Under the pieces are notes generated by a model. It was not told where the DNA came from and did not search any database. It worked only from the letters and a program-made list of their open reading frames with translations. Made by a program: the position numbers and the translations under genes. A stretch of 41,998 nt of DNA from Candidatus Bathyarchaeota archaeon (GTDB taxonomy: Archaea > Thermoproteota > Bathyarchaeia > Bathyarchaeales > Bathycorpusculaceae), in NCBI GenBank assembly GCA_003133625.1, contig PKYH01000122.1, forward strand, positions 1-41,998. Direction: 5' to 3'. Positions 1-7,732 of the stretch are shown piece after piece; position 1 is the first letter of the stretch; the number at the start of each line of letters is the position of its first letter.

Positions 1-399
1 CATATTAACAAGGTACGTAGTTATTAAGTAGCTTGCCCCAAGCCAGAAAACAATGTTTTCAACAGTTTCAGCTTTCCTTGCGACAGGCGAATGCAGCAAA
101 ACCCTAAGCGCTAATACTATGATTTCTAAAAGTCCTATGCCCAGACTAAACTGAAAAGCAGCAATGTAAAGCTCCGTATAAGCAGCGGGATTCGCAGGCG
201 CAGGCAAAGATATACTAGTAGCGCCTGGAACTTGAGCGAGAGTAAGAGAACTGAAAAAATTAACTATGCTGTCCCAAATGCCAGTATGGATGAAGTAAAT
301 CACGGCAATTAGAATAAAAATGGCGCCTATGTATATGGCGGTAACCAAGCCTTCTTTTCTCTTATCAGTTAACGATTGCGTGTTCAAATCTTTAATCAA
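1..399 (-). CDS. Membrane protein, partial (cut by window edge)
   Basis: An open frame runs on the minus strand from TTG at 399 to the window edge, 133 codons without a stop. The start was chosen because GAGGAG lies about 8 nt upstream, and an ATG inside that Shine-Dalgarno region runs straight into a stop. The N-terminus is charged and hydrophilic (about 17 residues). It is followed by a hydrophobic segment at about 18-36, a Pro/Ala-rich extracytoplasmic-looking stretch, a second hydrophobic segment at about 81-100 and the beginning of a third near 120. I do not recognise the family. The C-terminus lies outside the window. It is divergent from the zinc-ribbon gene that starts at 515. Confidence 0.6.
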   Translation of the reverse strand, partial: MIKDLNTQSLTDKRKEGLVTAIYIGAIFILIAVIYFIHTGIWDSIVNFFSSLTLAQVPGATSISLPAPANPAAYTELYIAAFQFSLGIGLLEIIVLALRVLLHSPVARKAETVENIVFWLGASYLITTYLVNM

Positions 400-470
400 G
401 GCTGTCTCTCCTCATTCGAGTATAGAACGTTGAGCACATATATTTTTCTCTTTAAGCAAGGAAGTGCATG

Positions 471-510
471 TTTTAAATACTCAGAGATGATAAAATAAAG
501 AAAGGAGAGA
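471..510 (+). promoter_or_regulatory. TATA box and Shine-Dalgarno for zinc-ribbon gene
   Basis: TTTTAAATA at 471-479 fits the archaeal TATA consensus. About 25 nt downstream, AAAGGAGAGA at 501-510 forms a strong ribosome-binding site 4 nt before the ATG at 515, so the leader would be very short. Confidence 0.55.
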
Positions 511-514
511 TTGC

Positions 515-919
515 ATGTCGTATTGTCCGAAATGCGGCAATAAAGTTGACGAGACAATGACTTTCTGCCCACGCTGTGGAGCAACGTTAAAAGGCGCAAC
601 ACCAAGTCAACCAGCACCCGCCGAATCCTATCGGAAGTATGAAAAAGCCGAAAAGAACGAGAAACAAGAAAAGCAAGAGAAGAATGAGCATCCTGAAAAA
701 GGTGAAAAACAGGAGAAAGGCGAATATGGCTTTGTCGGCTTTCTGATTGGCGGTTTAGTCCTGATTGTTTTCGGTCTATTTAGTTTGCTGCGTTTCAGTG
801 GCTATTTTACTGATGGACAAGGCTGGGCTATAATGCTGTTACTAATCGGCATAATAATCATAGTTGGCGCAGTTTACGTGGCAGTTATTTCGCGGAAACA
901 TTTTCCTGAGCCTCGTTAG
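515..919 (+). CDS. Zinc-ribbon membrane protein with Lys/Glu repeat linker
   Basis: The 134-residue protein begins with a zinc ribbon: CPKCG at residues 5-9 and CPRCG at 18-22, a rubredoxin-like knuckle common in archaeal zinc_ribbon_2 proteins. Residues about 42-72 are an extremely charged, low-complexity stretch of repeated EKQEK/EKNE/EKGE units. Two hydrophobic segments follow (about 74-93 and 106-125), so the protein is probably a two-pass membrane protein with a cytoplasmic ribbon on a charged tether. Its stop overlaps the stop of the convergent GH3-like gene by 4 nt. The family is widespread in archaea and has no assigned function. A role in protein or nucleic-acid contact by the ribbon would be a guess. 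Confidence 0.75.
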   Translation: MSYCPKCGNKVDETMTFCPRCGATLKGATPSQPAPAESYRKYEKAEKNEKQEKQEKNEHPEKGEKQEKGEYGFVGFLIGGLVLIVFGLFSLLRFSGYFTDGQGWAIMLLLIGIIIIVGAVYVAVISRKHFPEPR

Positions 920-2103
920 ATCAGCCATCCTAAGAACATTCGGTAAAGCCTATGCTCTAAAAGCGTTAATGCATTTTGTCTTCCGAATACTCGGTAATAG
1001 TTTTTTCCCGCGGCTTCAATGAAATCGCCGATATCGTATCGGGGGAACATGCATGAAGAAATTATCAGCTTTCCCCATTCGCCCCGTTTAAGTTCATGAA
1101 GCATTTTCACGCCTTTACCAGTTACAACTTCAAAAAGGTATGAGTCATAATTGGGCGTCATGTAAGGTAAATCGTCAAGTTGTTGGGCAAAAACGCCTTC
1201 TGTAGCAGTGTACATTTCCACAATTGGCACGTCACCGAAGTACCTTTGTAATATTGGACCATACTTGAATTGTATTTTGCGTACGCTGGTGCAGAAAAGA
1301 GCTTGAAGCTTCCATAAGTCAGCTGGTTTTTTCCCGTGCTTACGTTTGACATATTTGGCGAAAGCCAAAATTACAGGAGTTACACCCATGGTGGCAGTGA
1401 CATCCTGGTTTAGAGCCTGTTGATAAACAATCTCGAACCGTTTCTCCCAATCTTTCCTTCTGATTTCTGAACCCAAAACATCTATTTCTTCTTGGCGAGG
1501 CAGAAGACTCAACCTATCGAACATTGGGTTAAGCCTAGCATAGGTTCCTGAGCTGTAACCGTAGGTGACTTCTTTACCGTCACAGTTCATGGTGTGGACG
1601 CTTGAAGGAAAATTCAGGTTAAGAATTGCGCCTGTGAAAACTTCAAAGTTCTTTTTTCTGATCGCGTAATTTATTAGAGCTCTTGCTCCGCAAGAGAAAA
1701 TTTGTTTTAGATGCGTTTGTGTTGCTGGCAGGACCTTTGATTTTCCTGTTGAGCCTCGGGTCATAACCCAGCATTCGGGTGGCTCAGGCAAAAGTGACTT
1801 GTAGCTTCCTTCTCTAACTTGTGCCAGATAAGGTATAAGTCCAGAGTAATTGATGATGGGAAAATTTGTTTGGTAATCGGAGAGGCATTTCACCTGCAAG
1901 GCGTGATGGCTTAATCCATATTCGGTGGAACTGTACTTCTTAACCAAATCGTTCAGTACTTGCTCTTGCGCTTTCTGCGGATTCTCAAGTGACTCATACC
2001 AAGGACCAATTATTGGTTTTAGAATACTGTTGATGCCAATTTCATCTGGCAGCATAGCGCTCGCTAACCAATTTGTTATGAATTGGCTTATATGCTTCTC
2101 CAT
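916..2103 (-). CDS. GH3-family acyl-adenylating enzyme, short C-terminus
   Basis: The 395-residue product resembles the GH3 auxin-responsive-promoter family of adenylate-forming enzymes, which activate a carboxylate with ATP and often conjugate it to an amino acid. The phosphate-binding loop is visible as MTRGSTGKSK (about residues 112-121). The acyl/nucleotide site appears as EMYTATEG (about 297-304) and the ATP-ribose contact as RYDIGDF (about 352-358). A GRQN motif follows near residue 372. The protein ends about 20 residues later, whereas GH3 proteins usually have another 100 or more residues forming the mobile C-terminal domain, so the lid appears to be missing. ATG 2103 was preferred to TTG 2106. 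There is no Shine-Dalgarno, and a TATA-like CTTAAATG about 30 nt upstream suggests a leaderless transcript. The substrate cannot be told from the sequence. Confidence 0.75.
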   Translation of the reverse strand: MEKHISQFITNWLASAMLPDEIGINSILKPIIGPWYESLENPQKAQEQVLNDLVKKYSSTEYGLSHHALQVKCLSDYQTNFPIINYSGLIPYLAQVREGSYKSLLPEPPECWVMTRGSTGKSKVLPATQTHLKQIFSCGARALINYAIRKKNFEVFTGAILNLNFPSSVHTMNCDGKEVTYGYSSGTYARLNPMFDRLSLLPRQEEIDVLGSEIRRKDWEKRFEIVYQQALNQDVTATMGVTPVILAFAKYVKRKHGKKPADLWKLQALFCTSVRKIQFKYGPILQRYFGDVPIVEMYTATEGVFAQQLDDLPYMTPNYDSYLFEVVTGKGVKMLHELKRGEWGKLIISSCMFPRYDIGDFIEAAGKNYYRVFGRQNALTLLEHRLYRMFLGWLI

Positions 2104-2150
2104 CAATAAATTACAAGCCAGAAACGTTTGCCATTTAAGGGTTGAAAATT

Positions 2151-3077
2151 ATGACCGAAACAGTTCGCGTGACAGCGGAAAGGATAAGAAAACTGGAAGT
2201 TCAAGGGGCAAGAAACGTTGCAATAGCCGCCATAAAAGCCCTCCAAACATTAGCAGAGCAGACAAAAGCCAAAAACAAAACAGCATTCTTAAGCGAGCTC
2301 AAAGAAGCGCAAGCTATGCTTTTTGCGTCAAGAGAAACTGAGCCCTTAATGAGAAACGCCATCCGTTGGATAATTACTCAGGTCGAAGACAGCAGCACAG
2401 AAAAAGTTGATGCACTGCGCCAAATGGTTGTTTCAAACGCAAGCCAATTCTTGAAAAATCTTGAGGCGTCAAGAGAGCGTATCGCTGAAATAGGAGCCAA
2501 ACGAATCCGCGACGGCTCTGTGATTTTTACGCATTGCCATTCCTCAACCGTAACCCGCCTGCTTGCTAGAGCCAAAAAAGACGGCAAAAACTTGAAGGTA
2601 ATCTGCACTGAAACCAGACCTGCTTTCCAAGGAAGAATAACCGCAAGAGAAATGGTGGAACTAGGCGTTGAGACCACGTTTATTGTTGATTCAGCCGCTC
2701 GCTCATTTATGGGAAACGTGGACCTCATAATATTGGGAGCGGACGCTATTACCTCGGAGGGGAACGTGGTTAACAAGATTGGCACCAGCACCATCGCAGT
2801 GCTGGCTTACGAAGCTAGGAAACCGTTGTATGTTGTCTCGGAACTGTTAAAGTTTGACCCTGAAACACTTTATGGTGAATACGAGAAAATTGAGCAACGA
2901 AACCCCAGGGAGGTTTGGAAGGAAGCCCCAGAAAAACTGGGGGTGAAGAATCCAGCCTTTGATGTTACTCCAAGCAAGTACATTCACGGCTTAATATGCG
3001 AAGAAGGAGTAATCACTCCTCAATCAATAGTTGAAGTTGTGCATCGAAGATATCCGTGGGTTCTAAAGCACACTTAG
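2151..3077 (+). CDS. Ribose-1,5-bisphosphate isomerase
   Basis: This enzyme converts ribose 1,5-bisphosphate to ribulose 1,5-bisphosphate, the second step of archaeal AMP degradation. The 308-residue protein belongs to the eIF2B-alpha/beta/delta-like isomerase family. The catalytic cysteine is in THCHSS (Cys129, matching Cys133 of the Thermococcus enzyme), and the catalytic aspartate is in LGADAIT (about residues 196-202). VDSAARSFM and NKIGTS are further family motifs. The C-terminus NPAFDVTPSKYI closely matches characterised R15P isomerases. ATG 2151 is chosen because it aligns with the start of relatives; the upstream TTG 2142 is in frame and cannot be excluded. Its 3' end overlaps that of the convergent RuBisCO gene by 4 nt, and AMP phosphorylase is the next gene beyond, so the whole pathway is clustered. 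Confidence 0.93.
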   Translation: MTETVRVTAERIRKLEVQGARNVAIAAIKALQTLAEQTKAKNKTAFLSELKEAQAMLFASRETEPLMRNAIRWIITQVEDSSTEKVDALRQMVVSNASQFLKNLEASRERIAEIGAKRIRDGSVIFTHCHSSTVTRLLARAKKDGKNLKVICTETRPAFQGRITAREMVELGVETTFIVDSAARSFMGNVDLIILGADAITSEGNVVNKIGTSTIAVLAYEARKPLYVVSELLKFDPETLYGEYEKIEQRNPREVWKEAPEKLGVKNPAFDVTPSKYIHGLICEEGVITPQSIVEVVHRRYPWVLKHT

Positions 3078-4297
3078 GCTTTCCATAGCTCCAATGCGGT
3101 CTTCAGTTCCTTGTGTCTTTTAGCGTATTCTTCCAAGGATAATCCCTTCAATGTGGCATCAACGGCTTGCCGCATTGCCTTTGCACCCGCCACTGTCCCG
3201 TCTGGGTGCCCGTGGATTCCGCCGCCAGCTTGAATAACCACATCATTGCCAAACGTTTCCACTAAAGCAGGCACAAGTCTAGGATGCAGTCCGCCTGAAG
3301 CAACAGGCAAAACAGGCTTTAATCCGCCCAGCTCAGCTTTGCAGGCGTCGATGTTTTCGAGCACTTCAGCTTTAGCCTCAGACATTTTGCCCACTACAGT
3401 GCCTACGTGAAGTTGGTCAACGCCGATTATTCTTGCAACTGTTGCTATTGGACGCATTGAGATGCCGTGCTTTGGGTTCTTGGTGAAAGCAGCATGCCCA
3501 GCTCGGTGGGCGTGGATGACGAGTTTGTAGTTTTGGTTGCGCAGGGTTTGCAGTGCTGACCAGCCGCAGGTTAAAATGTCTACCATGACGTATTCTCCGC
3601 CTTGGTCGAGGACTGTTTGTGCACGTTTTAGCATGGTGTCGGTTTCAGCGGTAATGTTAACCATGTAGACCTTGCGTTCGCCCGTTTCCTCTTGCGCTTT
3701 ATCGCGGCTCTCCAAAGTCTGCGAAAGGCGGTCTTCGAAGGGGTTGAATTTTTGGCTGCTCAGGTTCTCGTCGTCTTTTACTATGTCACAGCCGCCGCTC
3801 CAAGCGTCATAAGCCACTTTTGCATGGTCTTTAGTGTTTAATCCGAGTTTAGGCTTGATTATGGTACCGACAAGTGGACGTTCTGGAACTTTTAGGAGCT
3901 TGCGAATCCCAGCTATGCCATAATTTGGACCTTTGAAACTGTTGACTAGGTCTTTGGGCATTTGGATGTCGAGGAGTCGTAGGTTTTTGAGTGCCTTAAG
4001 CCCGAAAACGTTTCCGGCAACGCTGCTTAGAATGTTGGGCATGTTGGCTGGCTCAAACAGTTCGATGGAATAAGCGATTTTTGCAATGTTGCCTTCTATG
4101 CTGAACACGTGGGCTGCTAGCCGTGTCACGTATGGTTGAGTGGTTGTGAGTTCTGTCCATGTGCCAATGGAACTTTCCGCGGCAACGCCGCCTGCGGCTT
4201 CGTTGAGGCTGATGCCCTCGGGCTCTAAGTAAAAAGTGCAAACCAAGTCGGTTTCTTTTGGCTTGTAAGTTGAATCTACAAAGTCAAGATACTTCAA
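3074..4297 (-). CDS. rbcL: Form III ribulose-bisphosphate carboxylase large chain
   Basis: The 407-residue protein is archaeal form III RuBisCO, which carboxylates ribulose 1,5-bisphosphate to two 3-phosphoglycerates. The active site is complete: the catalytic lysine in GTIIKPKLGL (Lys148), the carbamylated lysine and metal ligands in DIVKDDE (Lys174, Asp176, Glu177), the His/Arg substrate loop HAHRAGHAAF (about 262-271), loop 6 VGTVVGKMSE with Lys304, and the phosphate-binding SGG (335-337) and GGG (358-360). It is somewhat shorter than the Thermococcus enzyme (about 444 residues), mostly at the termini. The start is TTG, supported by AGAGG 6 nt upstream. It is divergent from AMP phosphorylase and convergent with R15P isomerase, so it most likely serves nucleotide salvage and not a Calvin cycle. 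No small subunit or phosphoribulokinase is seen. Confidence 0.96.
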   Translation of the reverse strand: MKYLDFVDSTYKPKETDLVCTFYLEPEGISLNEAAGGVAAESSIGTWTELTTTQPYVTRLAAHVFSIEGNIAKIAYSIELFEPANMPNILSSVAGNVFGLKALKNLRLLDIQMPKDLVNSFKGPNYGIAGIRKLLKVPERPLVGTIIKPKLGLNTKDHAKVAYDAWSGGCDIVKDDENLSSQKFNPFEDRLSQTLESRDKAQEETGERKVYMVNITAETDTMLKRAQTVLDQGGEYVMVDILTCGWSALQTLRNQNYKLVIHAHRAGHAAFTKNPKHGISMRPIATVARIIGVDQLHVGTVVGKMSEAKAEVLENIDACKAELGGLKPVLPVASGGLHPRLVPALVETFGNDVVIQAGGGIHGHPDGTVAGAKAMRQAVDATLKGLSLEEYAKRHKELKTALELWKA

Positions 4298-4385
4298 AGC
4301 GTTCCTCTCAGGTTTAGTGTGAACTGGGTTTTCCTTAAAATCTTTAACTATTTCTATAACTAATCAATAATTGATGTGGTCTTGG

Positions 4386-5930
4386 ATGGAGCTCATTGTT
4401 GAATCCTTAAACATTACTACAGGCGGAAGCAGAATCGCCATACTGAGTGAACAAAGCGCCAGCCTGTTAGACGTGCACAGTTCAGACAGAATACGAATAA
4501 CCTATGGCAGTCAACAGATGATTGCTATTGCGAATATAGCGGCTAATTTTCCCCAAAACCGCATTGGACTCTACGATGAAACCGCCTCTGCGCTCGGGGT
4601 GAAGGAAGACGAGACAGTCAATGTGCAGTTGGCTCCGCTTCCTGAATCATTGTTTAACGTTCGAGCAAAACTGCGTGGAGAGCGTTTGCGGGAGAAAGAC
4701 ATCGTGACTATTGTGAATGATGTTGTTGAGAGGCATTTGAGTACGGTTGAAATAGCGGCTTTCTTAACCGCGCTTAGCATTCATGGATTAAGCGCTAGTG
4801 AGAATGAGGCTTTGTCAAGGGCGATGGTTGCCACGGGAAAAACGCTCAGTTTTGGCGAAGCGCCCATCCTAGATAAGCATAGTGTAGGCGGGATACCTGG
4901 CGACAAAACCTCAATGCTGGTCGTGCCCATTGTGGCGGCTGCAGGATTCACTATTCCCAAAACATCTTCACGCGCAATTACTTCGCCTGCTGGAACCGCT
5001 GACCGGGTGGAAACCCTCTGTCCCGTAAACCTATCTATCAACGAGATTAAGGATGTTGTATCGAAAACGAACGGGTGCTTGGTTTGGGGCGGTGCCTTGG
5101 AACTTGCGCCAGCTGATGACTTGTTTATTCAGGTTGAGTACCCGTTGGGAATTGACCCTATGCTTTTACCTTCGATTCTTAGCAAGAAAAAAGCAATAGG
5201 TGCAACGCACGTTGTCATTGACATTCCTACCGGAATGGGTGCTAAAATCAAAACCCGAACCGAAGCGTACACGTTAGCGTCTGATTTTGTGGATTTAGGA
5301 AAGCGTTTAGACTTAAACATTCAATGCGCTTTGACTTTTGGAGACCAACCGTTAGGCTGCAGCATCGGACCTGCCCTTGAAGCCAAGGAAGCGTTAACAA
5401 CTCTTATGGGCGGTGGTCCGCCTGACCTGCGGGAGAAAGCTGTTAGTCTTGCAGGCATGCTTTTCGAGATGGTCGGAGTTGAAAACGGGCGAGCTAAAGC
5501 GGAGGATATGCTTGATTCTGGCAAAGCTGAGAAGAAGATGCGTGAAATCATTGGAGCTCAAGGGGGAAACCCAGCGGTTAAACCTGATGAATTACCTGTC
5601 GGCGCTGAAAAGGCTGAAGTGCGATCTGAACACGCTGGCAAAGTCATATGGCTCAGCACCGAAGACATCGTGAGGATTGCAAGGGAAGCTGGAGCTCCTA
5701 AAGAGAAGGGTGCGGGCATAGTGCTGCACGCGAAGCTTGGTGAAACTGTGCATAAAGACGAAGTGTTGTTTGAAGTGTATGCTGAGAGAAGCAGCAAGTT
5801 GGCTTCGGCGCTGGAGATTGCAGGGCAATTGTTGCCTATTGTGCTGACTAAGAAGCCTGCGGAAAAGATGATTTTGGATCAGGTGCCTGAAAAGCTTTCA
5901 CATGAGAAATCGTTCATGTTAGACAGATAA
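4386..5930 (+). CDS. deoA: AMP phosphorylase
   Basis: This enzyme phosphorolyses AMP (and CMP or UMP) to a base and ribose 1,5-bisphosphate, the entry step of the archaeal nucleotide-to-RuBisCO route. The 514-residue protein has the archaeal N-terminal extension (about 1-85), which is absent from bacterial thymidine phosphorylases. Next come the nucleoside phosphorylase signature KHSVGGIPGDK (164-174) and PKTSSRAITSPAGTAD (191-206), a glycine-rich LMGGGPPDL segment, and the PYNP C-terminal domain containing REAGAPKEKGAGI. ATG 4386 aligns with the Thermococcus start; in-frame ATG 4374 and TTG 4371 are alternatives. No Shine-Dalgarno is visible, so the transcript may be leaderless. The 88-nt divergent gap to rbcL probably holds both promoters. 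Confidence 0.93.
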   Translation: MELIVESLNITTGGSRIAILSEQSASLLDVHSSDRIRITYGSQQMIAIANIAANFPQNRIGLYDETASALGVKEDETVNVQLAPLPESLFNVRAKLRGERLREKDIVTIVNDVVERHLSTVEIAAFLTALSIHGLSASENEALSRAMVATGKTLSFGEAPILDKHSVGGIPGDKTSMLVVPIVAAAGFTIPKTSSRAITSPAGTADRVETLCPVNLSINEIKDVVSKTNGCLVWGGALELAPADDLFIQVEYPLGIDPMLLPSILSKKKAIGATHVVIDIPTGMGAKIKTRTEAYTLASDFVDLGKRLDLNIQCALTFGDQPLGCSIGPALEAKEALTTLMGGGPPDLREKAVSLAGMLFEMVGVENGRAKAEDMLDSGKAEKKMREIIGAQGGNPAVKPDELPVGAEKAEVRSEHAGKVIWLSTEDIVRIAREAGAPKEKGAGIVLHAKLGETVHKDEVLFEVYAERSSKLASALEIAGQLLPIVLTKKPAEKMILDQVPEKLSHEKSFMLDR

Positions 5931-6388
5931 AAAAGATAGGCCCACTAAGGAGCATACAGAGGCTTGTTTAAGAAGTGCTTAATGGGAAGGGATAACCTCA
6001 TTTTTGTAAACTTAACTGACCAAGCAAAATGTGCCTACCCCTCCCCACCCTCAATTTGGCTTAATTTTTATCCAATATTGCGCCTACCTACCTGATACCT
6101 CATTTTGATAAAGAAATTCAAGAACAAAAATAACCTTATCCTCTACCCGTACCTACTTTTTAGACATAGTTTCACTAGCTAAAAATAGCCTACCTACTCA
6201 ATTTAATTAGAGAAATTCACTAACAAAATTGACCTACCCTACCTTGGAAACCGCTGAAAAGCTGCTATCAACCACACAAGAAAGAAGGGATACCTGCTTT
6301 TTAACTAGTAAATTAACAAGTAAAAAGAGGCCTACCCCCGCCTGCTTGTATGTTGGGCTATGGATAAATAAAGATAAAAAATCTGGTT
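5931..6388. repeat. Non-coding region with degenerate ~50-bp CCTACC repeats
   Basis: This 458-nt gap lies between two convergent genes and has no plausible gene. CCTACC-type boxes recur at about 6034, 6083, 6143 (CTACCCGTACC), 6189, 6233, 6292 (weak, TACCTG) and 6331, a spacing of roughly 40-60 nt. Most units end in an A-rich tail related to AAATTCACTAACAAAAAT, seen best at 6110-6131 and 6209-6229 and more weakly at about 6170 and 6310. The array is clearly repetitive but diverged. It may act as a termination or RNA-stability region for either gene or be a decayed mobile element. A long arginine-rich reading frame on the minus strand here is only a shadow of the glycine-zipper gene. Confidence 0.5.
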
Positions 6389-6754
6389 TTATCGTGTGAT
6401 TGCCCCGCCTATCAGGCCGCCAATAGCTGCAACTATACCTGCAAATATCGCTAATATAATCGCTACTACGCCTACTGCTAAACCAGCTAAGCCTCCAAAT
6501 AATGCGCCTGCAATTCCACCAGCGAGTCCTCCAATGATTGCGAGCCCTAAGAAAGCTAGAATTGCTATTATGATGCCGCCGAATATGCCTGCGAGAAAAC
6601 CAGCGACTAAGCCTCTGCCTACGCCTCGAGCTACGAGTCCAGCTACCAAGCCGCCGATGAACCCACCTACCAGGTGACCGACTCCTGGAAAGAGAAAAGC
6701 AAGAACCAGTATTACCAAGAATCCTACGAAGGCGCCTAACCATACGCTTCCCAA
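6389..6754 (-). CDS. Glycine-zipper polytopic membrane protein (DUF5518-like)
   Basis: The 121-residue protein is almost entirely hydrophobic and extremely rich in Gly and Ala, with repeated GxxxG spacing (for example GGFIGGLVAGLVARGVGRG and GGLAGGIAGALFGGLAG). Three to four membrane helices can be drawn. Such glycine zippers pack helices tightly. The pattern resembles the archaeal DUF5518 family, whose function is unknown. TTG 6754 is chosen because AGGTGGTG lies 7-8 nt upstream and the frame has no better start. The gene stands alone between non-coding stretches on both sides. Confidence 0.7.
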   Translation of the reverse strand: MGSVWLGAFVGFLVILVLAFLFPGVGHLVGGFIGGLVAGLVARGVGRGLVAGFLAGIFGGIIIAILAFLGLAIIGGLAGGIAGALFGGLAGLAVGVVAIILAIFAGIVAAIGGLIGGAITR

Positions 6755-6907
6755 ATTTTTTCACCACCTTGACAAGTAAATGTTCGGCTGAATGCCTATA
6801 AGTTTTAGCTAAAAGAAAATACAGTTAGCTGTTTAGATAATACTTTGTTGGTGTAGCTAAGCAATAACAAAAAAATCAATAGAGCCTCCTATGCTGACGG
6901 CACGCAT

Positions 6908-6940
6908 ATCATAAGATGGCTTATGATTAATATAAAATAT
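6908..6940 (+). promoter_or_regulatory. Perfect dyad next to TATA box
   Basis: ATCATAAG (6908-6915), a 4-nt spacer and CTTATGAT (6920-6927) form a perfect 8-bp inverted repeat. TATAAAATA at 6931-6939 follows 3 nt later. A dyad directly upstream of a TATA box is the usual place for an archaeal activator or a repressor that blocks TBP/TFB. If used, this promoter would start transcription near 6963, about 80 nt before the gene at 7046. The rest of the 6755-7045 gap is A/T-rich without other clear features. Confidence 0.4.
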
Positions 6941-7045
6941 CATTTTTTAACCCAAAACATGCGTTAATTATAATAGAGTGATTTTGCAGAATATTTATTA
7001 AAAAAATGAAGTTATAGGGCAGTAGTTTCTAGGGTTTGACATAAA

Positions 7046-7720
7046 ATGGTTGGTTCCATTCGGGTATGGCTAAAAAAAATATTCAGCTTATCATTGATTC
7101 TTAACTCACTCATAACTTTAACCGCCATAGCTGGAATCCTGTATGGTTTTTACCATGCTTTCCCGTACTGGCACCCTTATGCACCCTATCTTATCAACGT
7201 TAACCTTTTTCTGCTGGTAGCTGCAACTGCATTCATCAATATTTTTCCGAGCGCAAGCATAGGCAGAGCTTTGCATACTGGACGACTCGTGTTTCACCAT
7301 TATGTCTACGGCTTTTTTGTTATGCTATCTTCTTCTGTTTTTGTAGTGGCATTTACATCCGTCTCTTTGCTTAGCCTCTTTCTGGTGAACACTTCAAACA
7401 TAGCGGTAAACGCCGGGCGATTTTTTGTCTTAGCCGGGTTAACCTTGCTCTTGGATGACCTTCCGGATGTTTCAAAAAGAGTCGAATCTGCCTTGAACAA
7501 GTTAAAGTCAAGGGCTTATCAGGTGCGAAAAGTAATCCATAGCCTTCAATTGATTACGGGTTTAATTTCGTTCTACATTTTTCTTGCCATTGCCCTCTCG
7601 TCAATCCATAGCCTCTCGTTGACTGTTGCCAACTCCATTACTATGAGCACTTTGCTAATAACTAGCATTACTGCCTTTGCTTGTGTAAAAAGAAAGGCAT
7701 GGCTAAAAATCACCTTGTAA
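7046..7720 (+). CDS. Polytopic membrane protein, unknown family
   Basis: The 224-residue protein has about six predicted membrane segments (roughly 12-36, 46-66, 85-112, 124-140, 168-190 and 196-214). A short positively charged N-terminus suggests it lies inside. A conserved-looking segment GRLVFHHYVYGF (about 79-90) and the acidic LLLDDLPDV (about 134-142) face the same central loop region and could be functional. I do not recognise the family. A charged amphipathic stretch KRVESALNKLKSRAYQVRK (about 144-162) separates the two halves. No convincing Shine-Dalgarno precedes the ATG. A dyad and TATA box lie about 110-140 nt upstream. Confidence 0.65.
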   Translation: MVGSIRVWLKKIFSLSLILNSLITLTAIAGILYGFYHAFPYWHPYAPYLINVNLFLLVAATAFINIFPSASIGRALHTGRLVFHHYVYGFFVMLSSSVFVVAFTSVSLLSLFLVNTSNIAVNAGRFFVLAGLTLLLDDLPDVSKRVESALNKLKSRAYQVRKVIHSLQLITGLISFYIFLAIALSSIHSLSLTVANSITMSTLLITSITAFACVKRKAWLKITL

Positions 7721-7732
7721 AATAATTTACCC

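Noticed and set aside
6030-6345. CRISPR array
   Set aside because: Repeat units are highly diverged, the spacing varies from about 40 to 60 nt, and no cas gene is in the window.
6234-6767. Arg/Ser-rich 177-residue open frame on the minus strand
   Set aside because: It overlaps the glycine-zipper gene in another frame and its composition (Arg, Ser and Trp runs) is what results from reading Gly/Ala codons out of phase.
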